Made by a program: the position numbers and the translations under genes | The notes under the pieces: model-generated | What the model was told of the DNA's origin: nothing | What the model saw: only the letters and a program-made list of their open reading frames with translations | Database searches by the model: none | In this document: positions 29,718 to 37,614 of the stretch, in pieces | Layout: every line of letters starts with the position of its first letter | How positions within the stretch are numbered: position 1 is the stretch's first letter | From: Arthrobacter sp. Leaf69 | Lineage (GTDB): Bacteria > Actinomycetota > Actinomycetes > Actinomycetales > Micrococcaceae | Direction: 5' to 3' | Length of the DNA stretch: 64,000 nt | Assembly (NCBI RefSeq): GCF_001422645.1 | Contig: NZ_LMLR01000011.1 | Coordinates: forward strand, 317,701 to 381,700

Positions 29718-30176
29718 ATGACGATACCCAGCGCCGGCGAACCCCGCCAGCCCAAGCAGCTGCTGCAAAACGATCCCTTCAGCCAGCCCGGCTACACGGA
29801 CAACTTCTACGACGCCGTGGGCGGCCACGAGACCTTCGTGAAGCTCATCGACGTGTTTTACGACGGTGTGGCGGCTGATCCGCTGCTGCGGCCGATGTAT
29901 CCGGAGGAGGACCTGGGACCCGCGAAGCGGCGCTTCCTGATGTTCCTTGAGCAGTACTGGGGCGGCCCGACGACGTACGGCGAGGAGCGCGGGCACCCCC
30001 GGCTCAGGATGCGCCACATGCCGTTCCGGGTCACCCCCGAAGCGAAGGACCGGTGGCTGGACCACATGCGCACCGCGGTGGATTCCCTGGACCTCCCGCC
30101 CCTCTACGAGGGGACGCTCTGGGACTACATGGAGCGGGCGGCCCTGTCCATGGTGAACAGCCCGTCCGGCGCCTGA
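29718..30176 (+). CDS. truncated (2/2) haemoglobin, group II type
   Basis: 152-aa haem protein of the GlbO/trHbO class. Seen are the FYDAVGGHETFVKLIDVFYDGV helix region, PMYPEEDLGPAKRRFLMFLEQYWGGP (distal side with Tyr/Trp-rich turns), the proximal His in RMRHMPF, and the conserved Trp in DRWLDHM (G8), which marks group II. O2 or NO handling is the family role. ATG 29718 directly follows the mscS stop; the longer frame overlapping mscS is not used. Probably co-transcribed with the channel gene. A strong terminator follows. Confidence 0.94.
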   Translation: MTIPSAGEPRQPKQLLQNDPFSQPGYTDNFYDAVGGHETFVKLIDVFYDGVAADPLLRPMYPEEDLGPAKRRFLMFLEQYWGGPTTYGEERGHPRLRMRHMPFRVTPEAKDRWLDHMRTAVDSLDLPPLYEGTLWDYMERAALSMVNSPSGA

Positions 30177-30192
30177 GGACCAACATGGAAAT

Positions 30193-30230
30193 ACCCCGGA
30201 GGCACTTGGGGGAATGCCTCCGGGGTCTTT
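30193..30230 (+). terminator. globin terminator
   Basis: 12-bp perfect stem (30193-30204, 30215-30226; ACCCCGGAGGCA and complement) followed by CTTTCT. Confidence 0.9.
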
Positions 30231-30298
30231 CTGGGTTTAAGGATACCCAGCAGGGTATTGGACGGCAAGTGGTTTGCGCGGTAACCGCCGTACGTCCC

Positions 30299-30970
30299 CT
30301 AAAGCGGAAGCTTGAGTCCTGAACCGGTGCGGGCCAGGACATGCCCGCGGGGTCCGCTGAGCCGGAACCAGCGTCCCGCCCGGAAAAGCTGCTGCTCGCC
30401 GTCGGCCAGGAAGCCGAGCGTGAGGGCCGCGAACGCGGCACCCAGCGGGAGCCCGGCGGCACCGGGCAATTCCCGGCCCCAGACTGTGGCCCGGGCGTTG
30501 TTGACGATCAATGCGCCGGGTTTGTCCGGGATGATGGCGGCGATCTCGGTGATGCCGGCCTCGGCAGACTGGCGCAGCGCCGAATCCTGCAAAGTGGCGA
30601 CGGCTTCCCAGCCGCTGCGGGGCGCTCCGACACCAGCCCACGATTCTGTAACGGTTACCGGAGGCAGCGGCAGTTCGACGTCGCCCTCCCCTGCACGTGC
30701 CAGCCGGTCAAGCACCGCCGAGATCGGGACGGTGACATCGGTGTCCGCCGGCTGCGCCAGGGCCATGGTCCGCAGCCCGAGGATCGTCGGCGTCGACTCC
30801 CCCAGCAGCCGCGGCCGCAGCACGCAAACGTAGGCGGCGAGCACCGGGCCGGACGCCTGGAGGCGGATCGCGCCGTCGTCAATCGATTTGGCGCGGGTCG
30901 CGAAAGTGCGCAGATCGGCGAGGTCGCGGGGATCGGTGAACTGCAGGGGCTGGGTGAGGACATCAGACAC
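30299..30970 (-). CDS. conserved-looking hypothetical protein
   Basis: 223-aa soluble protein I cannot assign to a family. It has no signal peptide or membrane segment. Visible blocks are LQFTDPRDLADLRTFATRAKSIDDGAIRLQA near the start, then VYVLR-type strands, a block of beta strands, and AIIPDKPGALIVNNARATVWGREL before a helical stretch and the C-terminal RWFRLSGPRGHVLAR. GTG 30970 is chosen over a frame open to 31267 because TAGAGT ends 7 nt before it (leaderless) and the upstream part is antisense to tesB. It is divergent from tesB with 63 bp between start codons. Confidence 0.78.
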   Translation of the reverse strand: MSDVLTQPLQFTDPRDLADLRTFATRAKSIDDGAIRLQASGPVLAAYVCVLRPRLLGESTPTILGLRTMALAQPADTDVTVPISAVLDRLARAGEGDVELPLPPVTVTESWAGVGAPRSGWEAVATLQDSALRQSAEAGITEIAAIIPDKPGALIVNNARATVWGRELPGAAGLPLGAAFAALTLGFLADGEQQLFRAGRWFRLSGPRGHVLARTGSGLKLPL

Positions 30971-30977
30971 AATATCG

Positions 30978-30983
30978 ACTCTA
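30978..30983 (-). promoter_or_regulatory. -10 hexamer TAGAGT, leaderless GTG start
   Basis: Ends 7 nt before GTG 30970; decides the start of the hypothetical gene. Confidence 0.6.
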
Positions 30984-31021
30984 CCGGCTGTGCCTCTTTG
31001 GGACGGCGCCGGAGGGACGTC

Positions 31022-31027
31022 TAGAGT
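31022..31027 (+). promoter_or_regulatory. -10 hexamer TAGAGT, leaderless tesB start
   Basis: Ends 6 nt before ATG 31034; back-to-back with the opposite promoter 39 nt away. Confidence 0.65.
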
Positions 31028-31033
31028 CGAACC

Positions 31034-32014
31034 ATGACTGAAGCCGAAGCCGGATTGCAGGGTCCGCCGACCCAGGACCCCACCTCCTCGCTCCTCCAAT
31101 TGCTGAACCTCGGTGAACTGGAGGGTGCCCGGACGGACGAGGACATCTTTATGGGTCCTTCCCAGCAGCAGCCCCGGCACCGCGTGTTCGGCGGCCAGGT
31201 GCTGGCGCAGTCGCTGATTGCCGGGAGCCGGACCGTTCCTGAGGGGCGCGGCGTGCACTCCATGCACGGATACTTCCTGCGTCCGGGAGACGCCAACAAG
31301 CCCATCACCTTCGGCGTCCAGCGGCTCCGGGACGGCCGCTCATTCTCGGCGCGGCGCGTGCACGCGTACCAGGAGGGCATGCCCATCCTGTCCATGATCG
31401 CCTCGTTCCAGGATGAGGACGAGGGAATTGAGCACCAGACCGAGATGCCGGCCGGTATCCCCGGGCCGGAGTCGCTGCCCAGCACGGCTGACCTTCTGGG
31501 CAAGTACGACCACCCGGTGGCCCGCCACTGGGCCTATGAGCGGCCGTTCGATATCCGGCACGTTGACCCGGCCCTGTACGTCTCGGCGAAGGGCGACAAG
31601 GAACCGCGCAACGCGGTCTGGATGAAGACGTTCGGGCCGATGCCGGATGATCCGGAGCTGCACCGCGCGGCCCTGGCCTACGCGAGCGACTACACCATCC
31701 TGGAGTCCATCCTCCGCAAGCACGGGATGAGCTGGATTACCCCGGGGATGTCGGTGGCCAGCCTGGACCACGCCATGTGGTGGCACCGTCCCCTCCGCGT
31801 GGACGAATGGCTGCTCTACGTGCAGGAGTCCCCCAGCGCCCAGGGAGCCCGCGGCCTGGCCACCGGCAAGATCTTCAGCCGCGACGGCGTGCACGTGGCC
31901 ACGGTGGCGCAGGAAGGCATGATCCGGATTCCCACGGACCTCAAGAACAAGGTCAAGGGCGCAGTCCAGTCCAAGGTCCTGCAGCACCAGATGCGCAAGG
32001 CCGACCGCGGCTGA
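31034..32014 (+). CDS. tesB: acyl-CoA thioesterase II (TesB type)
   Basis: Hydrolyses acyl-CoA to free acid and CoA in the cytosol. 326 aa, forming a double hot-dog fold: the N-terminal repeat contains RVFGGQVLAQSLIAGSRTVP and MHGYFLRPGD, and the C-terminal repeat contains SLDHAMWWHRPLRVDEWLLY and GRIFSRDGVHVATVAQEG-like residues (here GKIFSRDG). The active-site Asp is expected in the SLDHAMW segment, with Ser/Thr and Gln partners further on (VAQEGMIR). The transcript is probably leaderless. Convergent with ettA across a terminator. Confidence 0.94.
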   Translation: MTEAEAGLQGPPTQDPTSSLLQLLNLGELEGARTDEDIFMGPSQQQPRHRVFGGQVLAQSLIAGSRTVPEGRGVHSMHGYFLRPGDANKPITFGVQRLRDGRSFSARRVHAYQEGMPILSMIASFQDEDEGIEHQTEMPAGIPGPESLPSTADLLGKYDHPVARHWAYERPFDIRHVDPALYVSAKGDKEPRNAVWMKTFGPMPDDPELHRAALAYASDYTILESILRKHGMSWITPGMSVASLDHAMWWHRPLRVDEWLLYVQESPSAQGARGLATGKIFSRDGVHVATVAQEGMIRIPTDLKNKVKGAVQSKVLQHQMRKADRG

Positions 32015-32124
32015 ACCGCGGCGCCTCGCGTACCGGCGGCCCGCGTAGGCCGGTGGCCGGCATTCGGGTGGCTGCGGTCCGCCGGTGGCCATTGTCGGCC
32101 GGCGGCAGGTGACGGTGGCATGCG

Positions 32125-32166
32125 AAAGGCTGGCTCCCCCGGTGGGGGGCCAGCCTTTTGTTTTTC
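32125..32166. terminator. tesB / ettA terminator
   Basis: Stem AAAGGCTGGCTCCCC with its complement (one G-U pair), then TTTTGTTTTTC on the plus strand. Serves tesB; the stem can also stop minus-strand transcription. Confidence 0.9.
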
Positions 32167-32184
32167 GCTTGGTGCGCCGCGGGT

Positions 32185-33867
32185 TTAGTCGCGGGTGAGG
32201 CGGCGGTGGGTCACGCGGTGCGGCTTGGCCGCATCCGGGCCCAGGCGCTCGATCTTGTTCTCCTCGTAGGATTCGAAGTTGCCCTCGAACCAGTACCACT
32301 TGGAGGGGTTCTCCTCGTCACCTTCGTAGGCGAGGATGTGCGTGGCCACCCGGTCCAGGAACCAGCGGTCGTGCGAGACGACAACGGCGCAGCCCGGGAA
32401 TTCGAGCAGGGCGTTTTCGAGGCTGCTGAGGGTTTCGACGTCGAGGTCGTTAGTCGGCTCGTCGAGGAGCAGCAGGTTTCCGCCCTGTTTGAGGGTCAGT
32501 GCCAGGTTCAGGCGGTTGCGCTCACCACCGGAGAGCACCCCGGCCTTCTTCTGCTGGTCCGGGCCCTTGAAGCCGAAGGCGGCGACGTAGGCGCGGGACG
32601 GCATTTCGACGTGGCCGACCTGGATGTAGTCGAGGCCGTCGGAGACGACCTCCCACAGGGTCTTGTTCGGGTCGATGCCGCCGCGGCTCTGGTCCGCGTA
32701 AGAGATCTTGACCGAATCGCCGATCTTCAGCTCACCGCCGTCGAGGGGTTCGAGCCCGACGATCGTCTTGAACAGCGTGGACTTGCCGACGCCGTTGGGG
32801 CCGATGACACCGACGATGCCGTTGCGCGGCAGGCTGAAGGACAGCCCGTCGATCAACGTGCGGTCCTCGAAGCCCTTCTGGAGGTTCTTGGCCTCCAGGA
32901 CGAGGCCACCCAGGCGCGGTCCCGGCGGAATCTGGATCTCTTCGAAGTCCAGCTTGCGGGTGCGGTCGGCTTCGGCAGCCATTTCCTCGTAGCGGGCCAG
33001 GCGGGCCTTCGACTTGGTCTGGCGTCCCTTGGCGTTGGAGCGGACCCACTCGAGTTCCTCGGTGAGGCGCTTGGCCTGCTTGGCGTCCTTCTTGCCCTGG
33101 ACTTCCAGGCGGGCGCGCTTCTTCTCGAGGTACGTGGAGTAGTTGCCCTCGTACGGGTAGAGGTGGCCGCGGTCCACTTCGGCGATCCATTCGGCCACGT
33201 GGTCGAGGAAGTACCGGTCGTGGGTGACGGCGAGGACGGCGCCCGGGTAGCTGGAGAGGTGCTGTTCGAGCCAGAGGACACTCTCGGCATCGAGGTGGTT
33301 AGTGGGCTCGTCGAGGAGCAGCAGGTCCGGCTTCTGCAGCAGGAGTTTGCAGAGGGCGACGCGGCGGCGCTCACCACCGGAAAGCAGGGTGACGTCGGCT
33401 TCCGGCGGCGGGCAGCGGAGGGCGTCCATGGCCTGCTCCAGCTGGGAGTCGAGGTCCCAGGCATCGGCGGCGTCGATCGCTTCCTGCAACTGGCCCATCT
33501 CCTCGAGGAGGGCATCGTAGTCAGCGTCGGGGTTGGCCATCTCTTCCGAGATTTCGTTGAAGCGCTGGATCTTGCCGAAGATCTCGCCGACGCCTTCCTG
33601 GACGTTGCCCAGGACGGTTTTGTCCTCGTTCAGCGGCGGTTCCTGCAGCAGGATACCCACCGTGTAGCCGGGGCTGAGCCTGGCCTCGCCGTTCGAGGGC
33701 GTGTCCAGTCCGGCCATGATCTTGAGAATGGTGGACTTACCTGCACCATTCGGTCCGACGACGCCAATCTTGGCCCCCGGGAAGAAGGACATGCTTACGT
33801 CATCGAGGATAAGTTTTTCGCCAACAGCCTTACGGGCCTTGGTCATTGTGTAGATAAATTCCGCCAT
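32185..33867 (-). CDS. ettA: energy-dependent translational throttle protein EttA (ABC-F)
   Basis: Soluble ABC-F ATPase that binds the ribosomal E site and gates entry into elongation. 560 aa. There are two ABC cassettes: Walker A GPNGAGKST (about 39) and GPNGVGKST (about 363), each with an LSGGE(R) signature and a LLLDEPTN Walker B. The arm and linker (WIAEVDRGHLYPYEGNYSTYLEKK, then KAKQAKRLTEELEWVRSNAKGRQTKSKARL) are the EttA/YjjK marks. TAGATT ends 7 nt before the ATG, predicting a leaderless mRNA. A lipoprotein-like gene and ssb lie upstream on the same strand. Confidence 0.96.
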   Translation of the reverse strand: MAEFIYTMTKARKAVGEKLILDDVSMSFFPGAKIGVVGPNGAGKSTILKIMAGLDTPSNGEARLSPGYTVGILLQEPPLNEDKTVLGNVQEGVGEIFGKIQRFNEISEEMANPDADYDALLEEMGQLQEAIDAADAWDLDSQLEQAMDALRCPPPEADVTLLSGGERRRVALCKLLLQKPDLLLLDEPTNHLDAESVLWLEQHLSSYPGAVLAVTHDRYFLDHVAEWIAEVDRGHLYPYEGNYSTYLEKKRARLEVQGKKDAKQAKRLTEELEWVRSNAKGRQTKSKARLARYEEMAAEADRTRKLDFEEIQIPPGPRLGGLVLEAKNLQKGFEDRTLIDGLSFSLPRNGIVGVIGPNGVGKSTLFKTIVGLEPLDGGELKIGDSVKISYADQSRGGIDPNKTLWEVVSDGLDYIQVGHVEMPSRAYVAAFGFKGPDQQKKAGVLSGGERNRLNLALTLKQGGNLLLLDEPTNDLDVETLSSLENALLEFPGCAVVVSHDRWFLDRVATHILAYEGDEENPSKWYWFEGNFESYEENKIERLGPDAAKPHRVTHRRLTRD

Positions 33868-33874
33868 GCCTACA

Positions 33875-33880
33875 AATCTA
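33875..33880 (-). promoter_or_regulatory. -10 hexamer TAGATT, leaderless ettA start
   Basis: Ends 7 nt before ATG 33867. Confidence 0.55.
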
Positions 33881-33943
33881 GTGGTTCAGCCGGGATAACT
33901 CACATTCATGCGGTCCCTCTGCCCACCCGCGACGGCGCCGCGC

Positions 33944-34513
33944 TCAGCCCGCCGCACCCACGAGGCAGCGTCCGTCGGCGAGTGGCGGAAGGACTGCGGA
34001 CGTCACGCTGCCGTCGCGAAGTTGCCCAACGATGCAGTCCTGTCCAGCGCTGACAGCCACTTCGACGGCGTCCGCGTCCAGGCCCGTGGGGGTCCGGCTG
34101 GCGGTGACCTCCACACTGCCTGAAGGGAACCCGGCGTCTATCAGGGCTGAGCGGACCTGCTCCGTGTCCAGCCTCCGGTCGGCGGCGGTCACCCTGTTGA
34201 GTGCGGCCTCAACCCGGGCTTTCGTGTCGGACGTGGCCGCGTCCTCGGTGGCACCGGGGACGGCGCCAGGCGTTGCGCCGAGAGCTGCATCGAGTGCGGC
34301 GCCGGAACTGGGTCGCGCCCCGGATCCCCCAGCGCCGCCCTCAACCGTCCCGTCGACACTTGAAGACGTAGTGCCCGCGGCAACCGCCTCCGACGGTGCC
34401 GAACACGCGACCGCCGAAGTCAGCACCAGCCCCAGTGCCAGGACCAGCGCCGGAAGCCCGCTCCCGCCAGGGGCCAACGTCGCCGTGTGGCTGAACGTCC
34501 CGGCTTGCTTCAT
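33944..34513 (-). CDS. putative lipoprotein, DUF6993-like
   Basis: 189-aa exported protein. A hydrophobic stretch (LPALVLALGLVLTSAVAC, residues 19-36 approximately) ends in a lipobox-like AVAC, although the position -3 residue is Ala rather than Leu. A Gly/Ala/Ser-rich linker follows, then a small domain from about residue 95 (DTKARVEAALNRVTAADRRLDTEQVRSAL) with two cysteines (QDCIVGQ, GRCLVG) that may pair. The C-terminal domain resembles DUF6993 proteins found at this place in Arthrobacter; I assign it with moderate confidence. A CAGAAT hexamer ends 6 nt before the ATG, a weak leaderless signal. Confidence 0.75.
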   Translation of the reverse strand: MKQAGTFSHTATLAPGGSGLPALVLALGLVLTSAVACSAPSEAVAAGTTSSSVDGTVEGGAGGSGARPSSGAALDAALGATPGAVPGATEDAATSDTKARVEAALNRVTAADRRLDTEQVRSALIDAGFPSGSVEVTASRTPTGLDADAVEVAVSAGQDCIVGQLRDGSVTSAVLPPLADGRCLVGAAG

Positions 34514-34614
34514 CCGGCAATTCTGTCACGTCGGCAGTCCTGTCCCGAAAGCAGCCCTGCCGTGGCCCCACGCCTCCTTCGCCCCGGTTCTACCGCCACG
34601 CAGCCGATTCCCTT

Positions 34615-35217
34615 TCAGGCGGCAGCCCCTTTCAGTTCACCCGTCTCCTGGTCGAGTTCTTCCGCCTCGCCGCTGGCGTCATTGATGAATACGGTGTGGG
34701 ATCCGGACGCGTCGTTGTCGTCGGCGTCGTCGTCGTTGTTGGTGTCGTTGTCGCCGTGGTGCCCCGCACGGGCCTGGTCATCCTCATCGCTCCCCTCACG
34801 GCCGCCGTCCGGGAAAGCCGGGGACGAACCGGAATGCCCGGCGGCGTCCTGGGGACCGTTGGTGGCCGTGCGGATGAAGTTGGCAGAGCCCCACATGAGG
34901 TCGTGGCCGACGGACTCGGCGGCGATTTCGGCCACGTGGTAAATCCGGCCGTCATTCTCCCAGCTCCTCATCTTGAGCCGTCCCATGACGATGACCCGCT
35001 GTCCCTTCTTGATGCTGCAGCCGATGTTGCCGGCCAACTGCCGATAGCCCTGGACGGTGAACCAGTTGGTGTTCCCGTCGATCCACGCGCCCGTGGCGCG
35101 ATCGTAGCGCCGGTCGGTTGAGCCCAGCCGGAACGACGCCGTCGCTACCCCGCCCGGTGTAGTCGAACTCTTGATCTCCGTGGCAACGAAGCCACGGACT
35201 GTGATGTTGTCACTCAT
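34615..35217 (-). CDS. ssb: single-stranded DNA-binding protein paralogue
   Basis: OB-fold ssDNA-binding protein, 200 aa. The fold is seen in ITVRGFVATEIK, TASFRLGSTDRRYD, NTNWFTVQGYRQLAGNI, GQRVIVMGRLKMRSWEN and YHVAEIAAESVGHDL. A Gly/Asp/Asn-rich acidic linker follows, but the end (ELDQETGELKGAAA) lacks the DDxPF tip through which housekeeping SSBs recruit partners. It is therefore probably an accessory SSB, not the replication copy that normally lies with rpsF/rpsR. ATG 35217 is preferred: AGGA is 7 nt upstream, while ATG 35223 is too close to it. Confidence 0.92.
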   Translation of the reverse strand: MSDNITVRGFVATEIKSSTTPGGVATASFRLGSTDRRYDRATGAWIDGNTNWFTVQGYRQLAGNIGCSIKKGQRVIVMGRLKMRSWENDGRIYHVAEIAAESVGHDLMWGSANFIRTATNGPQDAAGHSGSSPAFPDGGREGSDEDDQARAGHHGDNDTNNDDDADDNDASGSHTVFINDASGEAEELDQETGELKGAAA

Positions 35218-35660
35218 TCTCATGTCCTGTCTCGAAATGTCGTGCCTTAGCAGGCTCCTTCAGCTTCGCGCCGGGGACAGAACTCCGCGAGAGCCCGCCT
35301 ACGCCATGTGGAAAACCCAAGCGGGACGGCACGGAAGTCGCGGCACAATGCCGGTGCGCGAAAGCGCCGCAGGCACCAAGTCCTGGCTAGGAACACAGGA
35401 GCCGCCCCGTCGTCGGCAAACACGACTGGCACGCCGCCGCCCCTCACCCATTCGCCACAAACGGCCGCCATACACCCACCCAAAGCGGCCATTTCCGGCG
35501 AACCGGCGAGCGCGGCGCAATACGTTGCAGAGATTCCGGACATCGCGCGGCCCGGCACGGGGGCGGCATGCCCTCCGGGCGGACCTGACAGCGGACGGGC
35601 GCAGGGCACGGTAAGCTTTTTGAGGCGTCCCCCGGCAGCAGCCGGGCAGTACGTCGGCAT
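35218..35660. other. intergenic stretch before tRNA-Arg
   Basis: About 440 bp without a supportable gene. It holds the ssb ribosome site at its left end and a TAAGCT hexamer at 35612-35617, followed by a short T-run, which is a candidate -10 for tRNA-Arg. Reading frames across it have no family features; one minus-strand frame simply translates the tRNA gene. Confidence 0.45.
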
Positions 35661-35736
35661 GCCCCAGTAGCTCAGGGGATAGAGCAGCGGCCTTCTAATC
35701 CGCCGGTCGGGGGTTCGATTCCCTCCTGGGGCACCA
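35661..35736 (+). tRNA. tRNA-Arg (TCT)
   Basis: Cloverleaf with acceptor GCCCCAG/CTGGGGC, D-arm GCTCAGGGGATAGAGC, anticodon loop CTTCTAA (TCT), T-loop GTTCGATTC, discriminator A, and an encoded CCA. The anticodon stem has one mismatch next to the loop. Confidence 0.95.
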
Positions 35737-35743
35737 GAGTGCG

Positions 35744-35778
35744 GCTCTGGCCTGCCGGAACTTCCCGCAGGCCAGGGC
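35744..35778. terminator. hairpin between tRNA-Arg and corA
   Basis: 12-bp stem (35744-35755, 35767-35778; one G-U) without a T-run, between convergent units. Confidence 0.55.
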
Positions 35779-35816
35779 CGTGATCTCCGCAGGCGTTCGC
35801 CCACGTGAGGAGCACG

Positions 35817-36833
35817 CTAGATCCACTTGTTGCGCTTGAACGTCCAGTACAGCGCCACGCCCATGCCGATCATCAGCCCCAGAGCCATCGGGTAGCCGAA
35901 GACCCAGTCCAGTTCCGGCATGCTACGGAAATTCATTCCATAGATGGTCCCAATCAGTGTCGGCGCGAACAGAATGGCCGCCCACGAGGAGATCCGCTTG
36001 ACCTGCTCGTTCTGGGCGTAGCTCGACTCCGTCAGCAACCGCATTTCGTCGTTCTGCCGCTGGGCCACCAGCGCCGCATTGACTGCGAGCGCATTTTGCA
36101 ACAGGGCACGGAAGGCCGTGATGCGTTCACTCAGCCGCAGCACATGGTCCAGGACGTCCCGGTAGTGGTCCTGCAACTCCGGCTCGGGCTGGTGGTCCTC
36201 CGTGGCGGCCATCAGTGACTGCAGGATCCCCACAAGCGGAGCCGTCGCCCGCTGGAACATGATGACCTGGCGGGAGAGTTCGTAGATCCGGCGGGACACC
36301 CCCGGGTCCGCGGCGAAGAGATCGTCCTCAATTTCATCCACGTCGTTCTCCAGGCCGGCAGCAACCGGCTCATACTCGTCCACCACCTGGTCCAGGATCG
36401 CGTAGAGCACGGCGTCCGGACCAAGTGCCAGGAACGCAGGCTGGGACTCCATCCGGTGGCGGACCCGCGCCAAATCCGGCGATTCGGCCCGGCGCACTGT
36501 GACCACGAAGTCCGCCCCGCGGAAGACATGGATCTCGCCGAACTCCACCTTTTCCACGTCGTCGAGGTACCGGGCGGGGCGCAGGACAAGGAAGAGCGTG
36601 TCACCGTAGTGTTCCAGCTTGGCCCGCTGGTGGCCGGCGAGCGCATCGTCCACAGCCAAGTGGTTGAGATCGAATTCCCCGGCCACGGACCGCAGCTCTT
36701 CGGCATCCGGCCGGTAGAGCCCTATCCAGGCCATACCCTGGCGCTGCCGCAGGATGAAGTACGTCTCGTCCAGGCTTTCCGGGTCCGCAGTCCGGTAACC
36801 GTCTACGTACACGGCGTTGTCGACGATACTCAC
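35817..36833 (-). CDS. corA: CorA family magnesium/cobalt transporter
   Basis: Pentameric divalent-cation channel, 338 aa. A cytosolic alpha/beta domain is followed by the long stalk helix and two C-terminal membrane helices. The signature GMN occurs in IYGMNFRSMPEL at the end of the first membrane helix, and the periplasmic loop MPEL matches CorA. The gene ends with the basic TFKRNKWI. The reading frame is open far upstream, but GTG 36833 has GGAGG at proper spacing and begins the family's N-terminus; the upstream part overlaps the LapA-like gene antisense. Confidence 0.94.
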   Translation of the reverse strand: MSIVDNAVYVDGYRTADPESLDETYFILRQRQGMAWIGLYRPDAEELRSVAGEFDLNHLAVDDALAGHQRAKLEHYGDTLFLVLRPARYLDDVEKVEFGEIHVFRGADFVVTVRRAESPDLARVRHRMESQPAFLALGPDAVLYAILDQVVDEYEPVAAGLENDVDEIEDDLFAADPGVSRRIYELSRQVIMFQRATAPLVGILQSLMAATEDHQPEPELQDHYRDVLDHVLRLSERITAFRALLQNALAVNAALVAQRQNDEMRLLTESSYAQNEQVKRISSWAAILFAPTLIGTIYGMNFRSMPELDWVFGYPMALGLMIGMGVALYWTFKRNKWI

Positions 36834-37067
36834 GGCCGGCCCTCCTTCACCAGGCATCCTTGGCTGCGACGCTATACCGTCGTCCGCCCGGTGCCAACAG
36901 CCCTCGCCTTGCCGGTCTTCGCATATTTCAGCCGCGCCCGCACGGCTCTCCTGCGCACACTCGCCCCTCCTCCCTCTGTTAGCGGTCAGCACGCTTAGGA
37001 TTGAGTTGACAGGCAGGACAGCAGGGAACCCTGCCCGCCCTGCCCGCAACCGAAAGGTACGGCCGCT

Positions 37068-37589
37068 ATGACCCAGACTCCCCGCGAATTCGATCCCCAA
37101 GATCCCAACGACGACTTGACCGCCCCGTACCCCGAGCAGGCTGACGCCCCGCAAGGGTCCGCCGGGGCGGGGCAGCTCGCCGATAGCCCGGCCGGAGGGA
37201 CCGATGTGGTGTCCGGGGCCTCTGGTGCCGCAATGCCGGCCCCAAGCGCCGAGACGCCGCGCGAAGAAACTCCGCGGACAGAGACGCCCGCCCCGGCCCC
37301 TGAACCGCGCCAGGTGACCCGCGCTGGAATGGTCTGGGCCGCCGTCGCGAGCGCACTCGTGGTGCTGATCCTGCTCATCGCGTTCATCCTGCAGAACCAG
37401 GAATACGTGCTGGTGAAGTTCTTTGGCCTCGAAGGCTCGGTCCCGCTCGGAATTGCGCTGTTCATTGCCGCGGTCGGGGGCGGCGTCCTGGTTGCCATCG
37501 CCGGAGCCGCCCGCATCATCCAACTCCGGCTCGCGGCGCACCGCACGCGCGCAAGCCGACAGCCAACCCAAGGCACGCAGACCCGCTGA
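37068..37589 (+). CDS. LapA/DUF1049-domain membrane protein
   Basis: 173 aa. Residues 1 to about 80 are a Pro/Ala/Thr/Glu-rich, probably disordered N-terminal region. Two transmembrane helices follow (MVWAAVASALVVLILLIAFIL and IALFIAAVGGGVLVAIAGAARI), joined by a short QNQEYVLVKFFGLEGSVPLG loop, the pattern of lipopolysaccharide assembly protein A-like (DUF1049) proteins. In Gram-positives the role is unknown. AAAGG lies about 10 nt upstream, and TAGGAT at 36996-37001 is a likely -10. corA is divergent. Confidence 0.87.
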   Translation: MTQTPREFDPQDPNDDLTAPYPEQADAPQGSAGAGQLADSPAGGTDVVSGASGAAMPAPSAETPREETPRTETPAPAPEPRQVTRAGMVWAAVASALVVLILLIAFILQNQEYVLVKFFGLEGSVPLGIALFIAAVGGGVLVAIAGAARIIQLRLAAHRTRASRQPTQGTQTR

Positions 37590-37602
37590 AATCCGCAGGC
37601 GC

Positions 37603-37608
37603 TAGCCT
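37603..37608 (+). promoter_or_regulatory. -10 hexamer TAGCCT, leaderless GNAT start
   Basis: Ends 6 nt before ATG 37615. Confidence 0.55.
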
Positions 37609-37614
37609 CATTCC

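Noticed and set aside
32015-32110. GCCGGTGGCC repeats after tesB as a mobile repeat
   Set aside because: Only two loose copies in GC-rich DNA; compatible with chance.
33944-34123. Plus-strand frames opposite the putative lipoprotein
   Set aside because: Short, without ribosome site, and explained by the minus-strand gene.
35247-35804. Minus-strand frame of 185 codons across tRNA-Arg
   Set aside because: It translates the complement of the tRNA gene, producing the well-known spurious 'GNRTPDRR...LLYPLSY' peptide.
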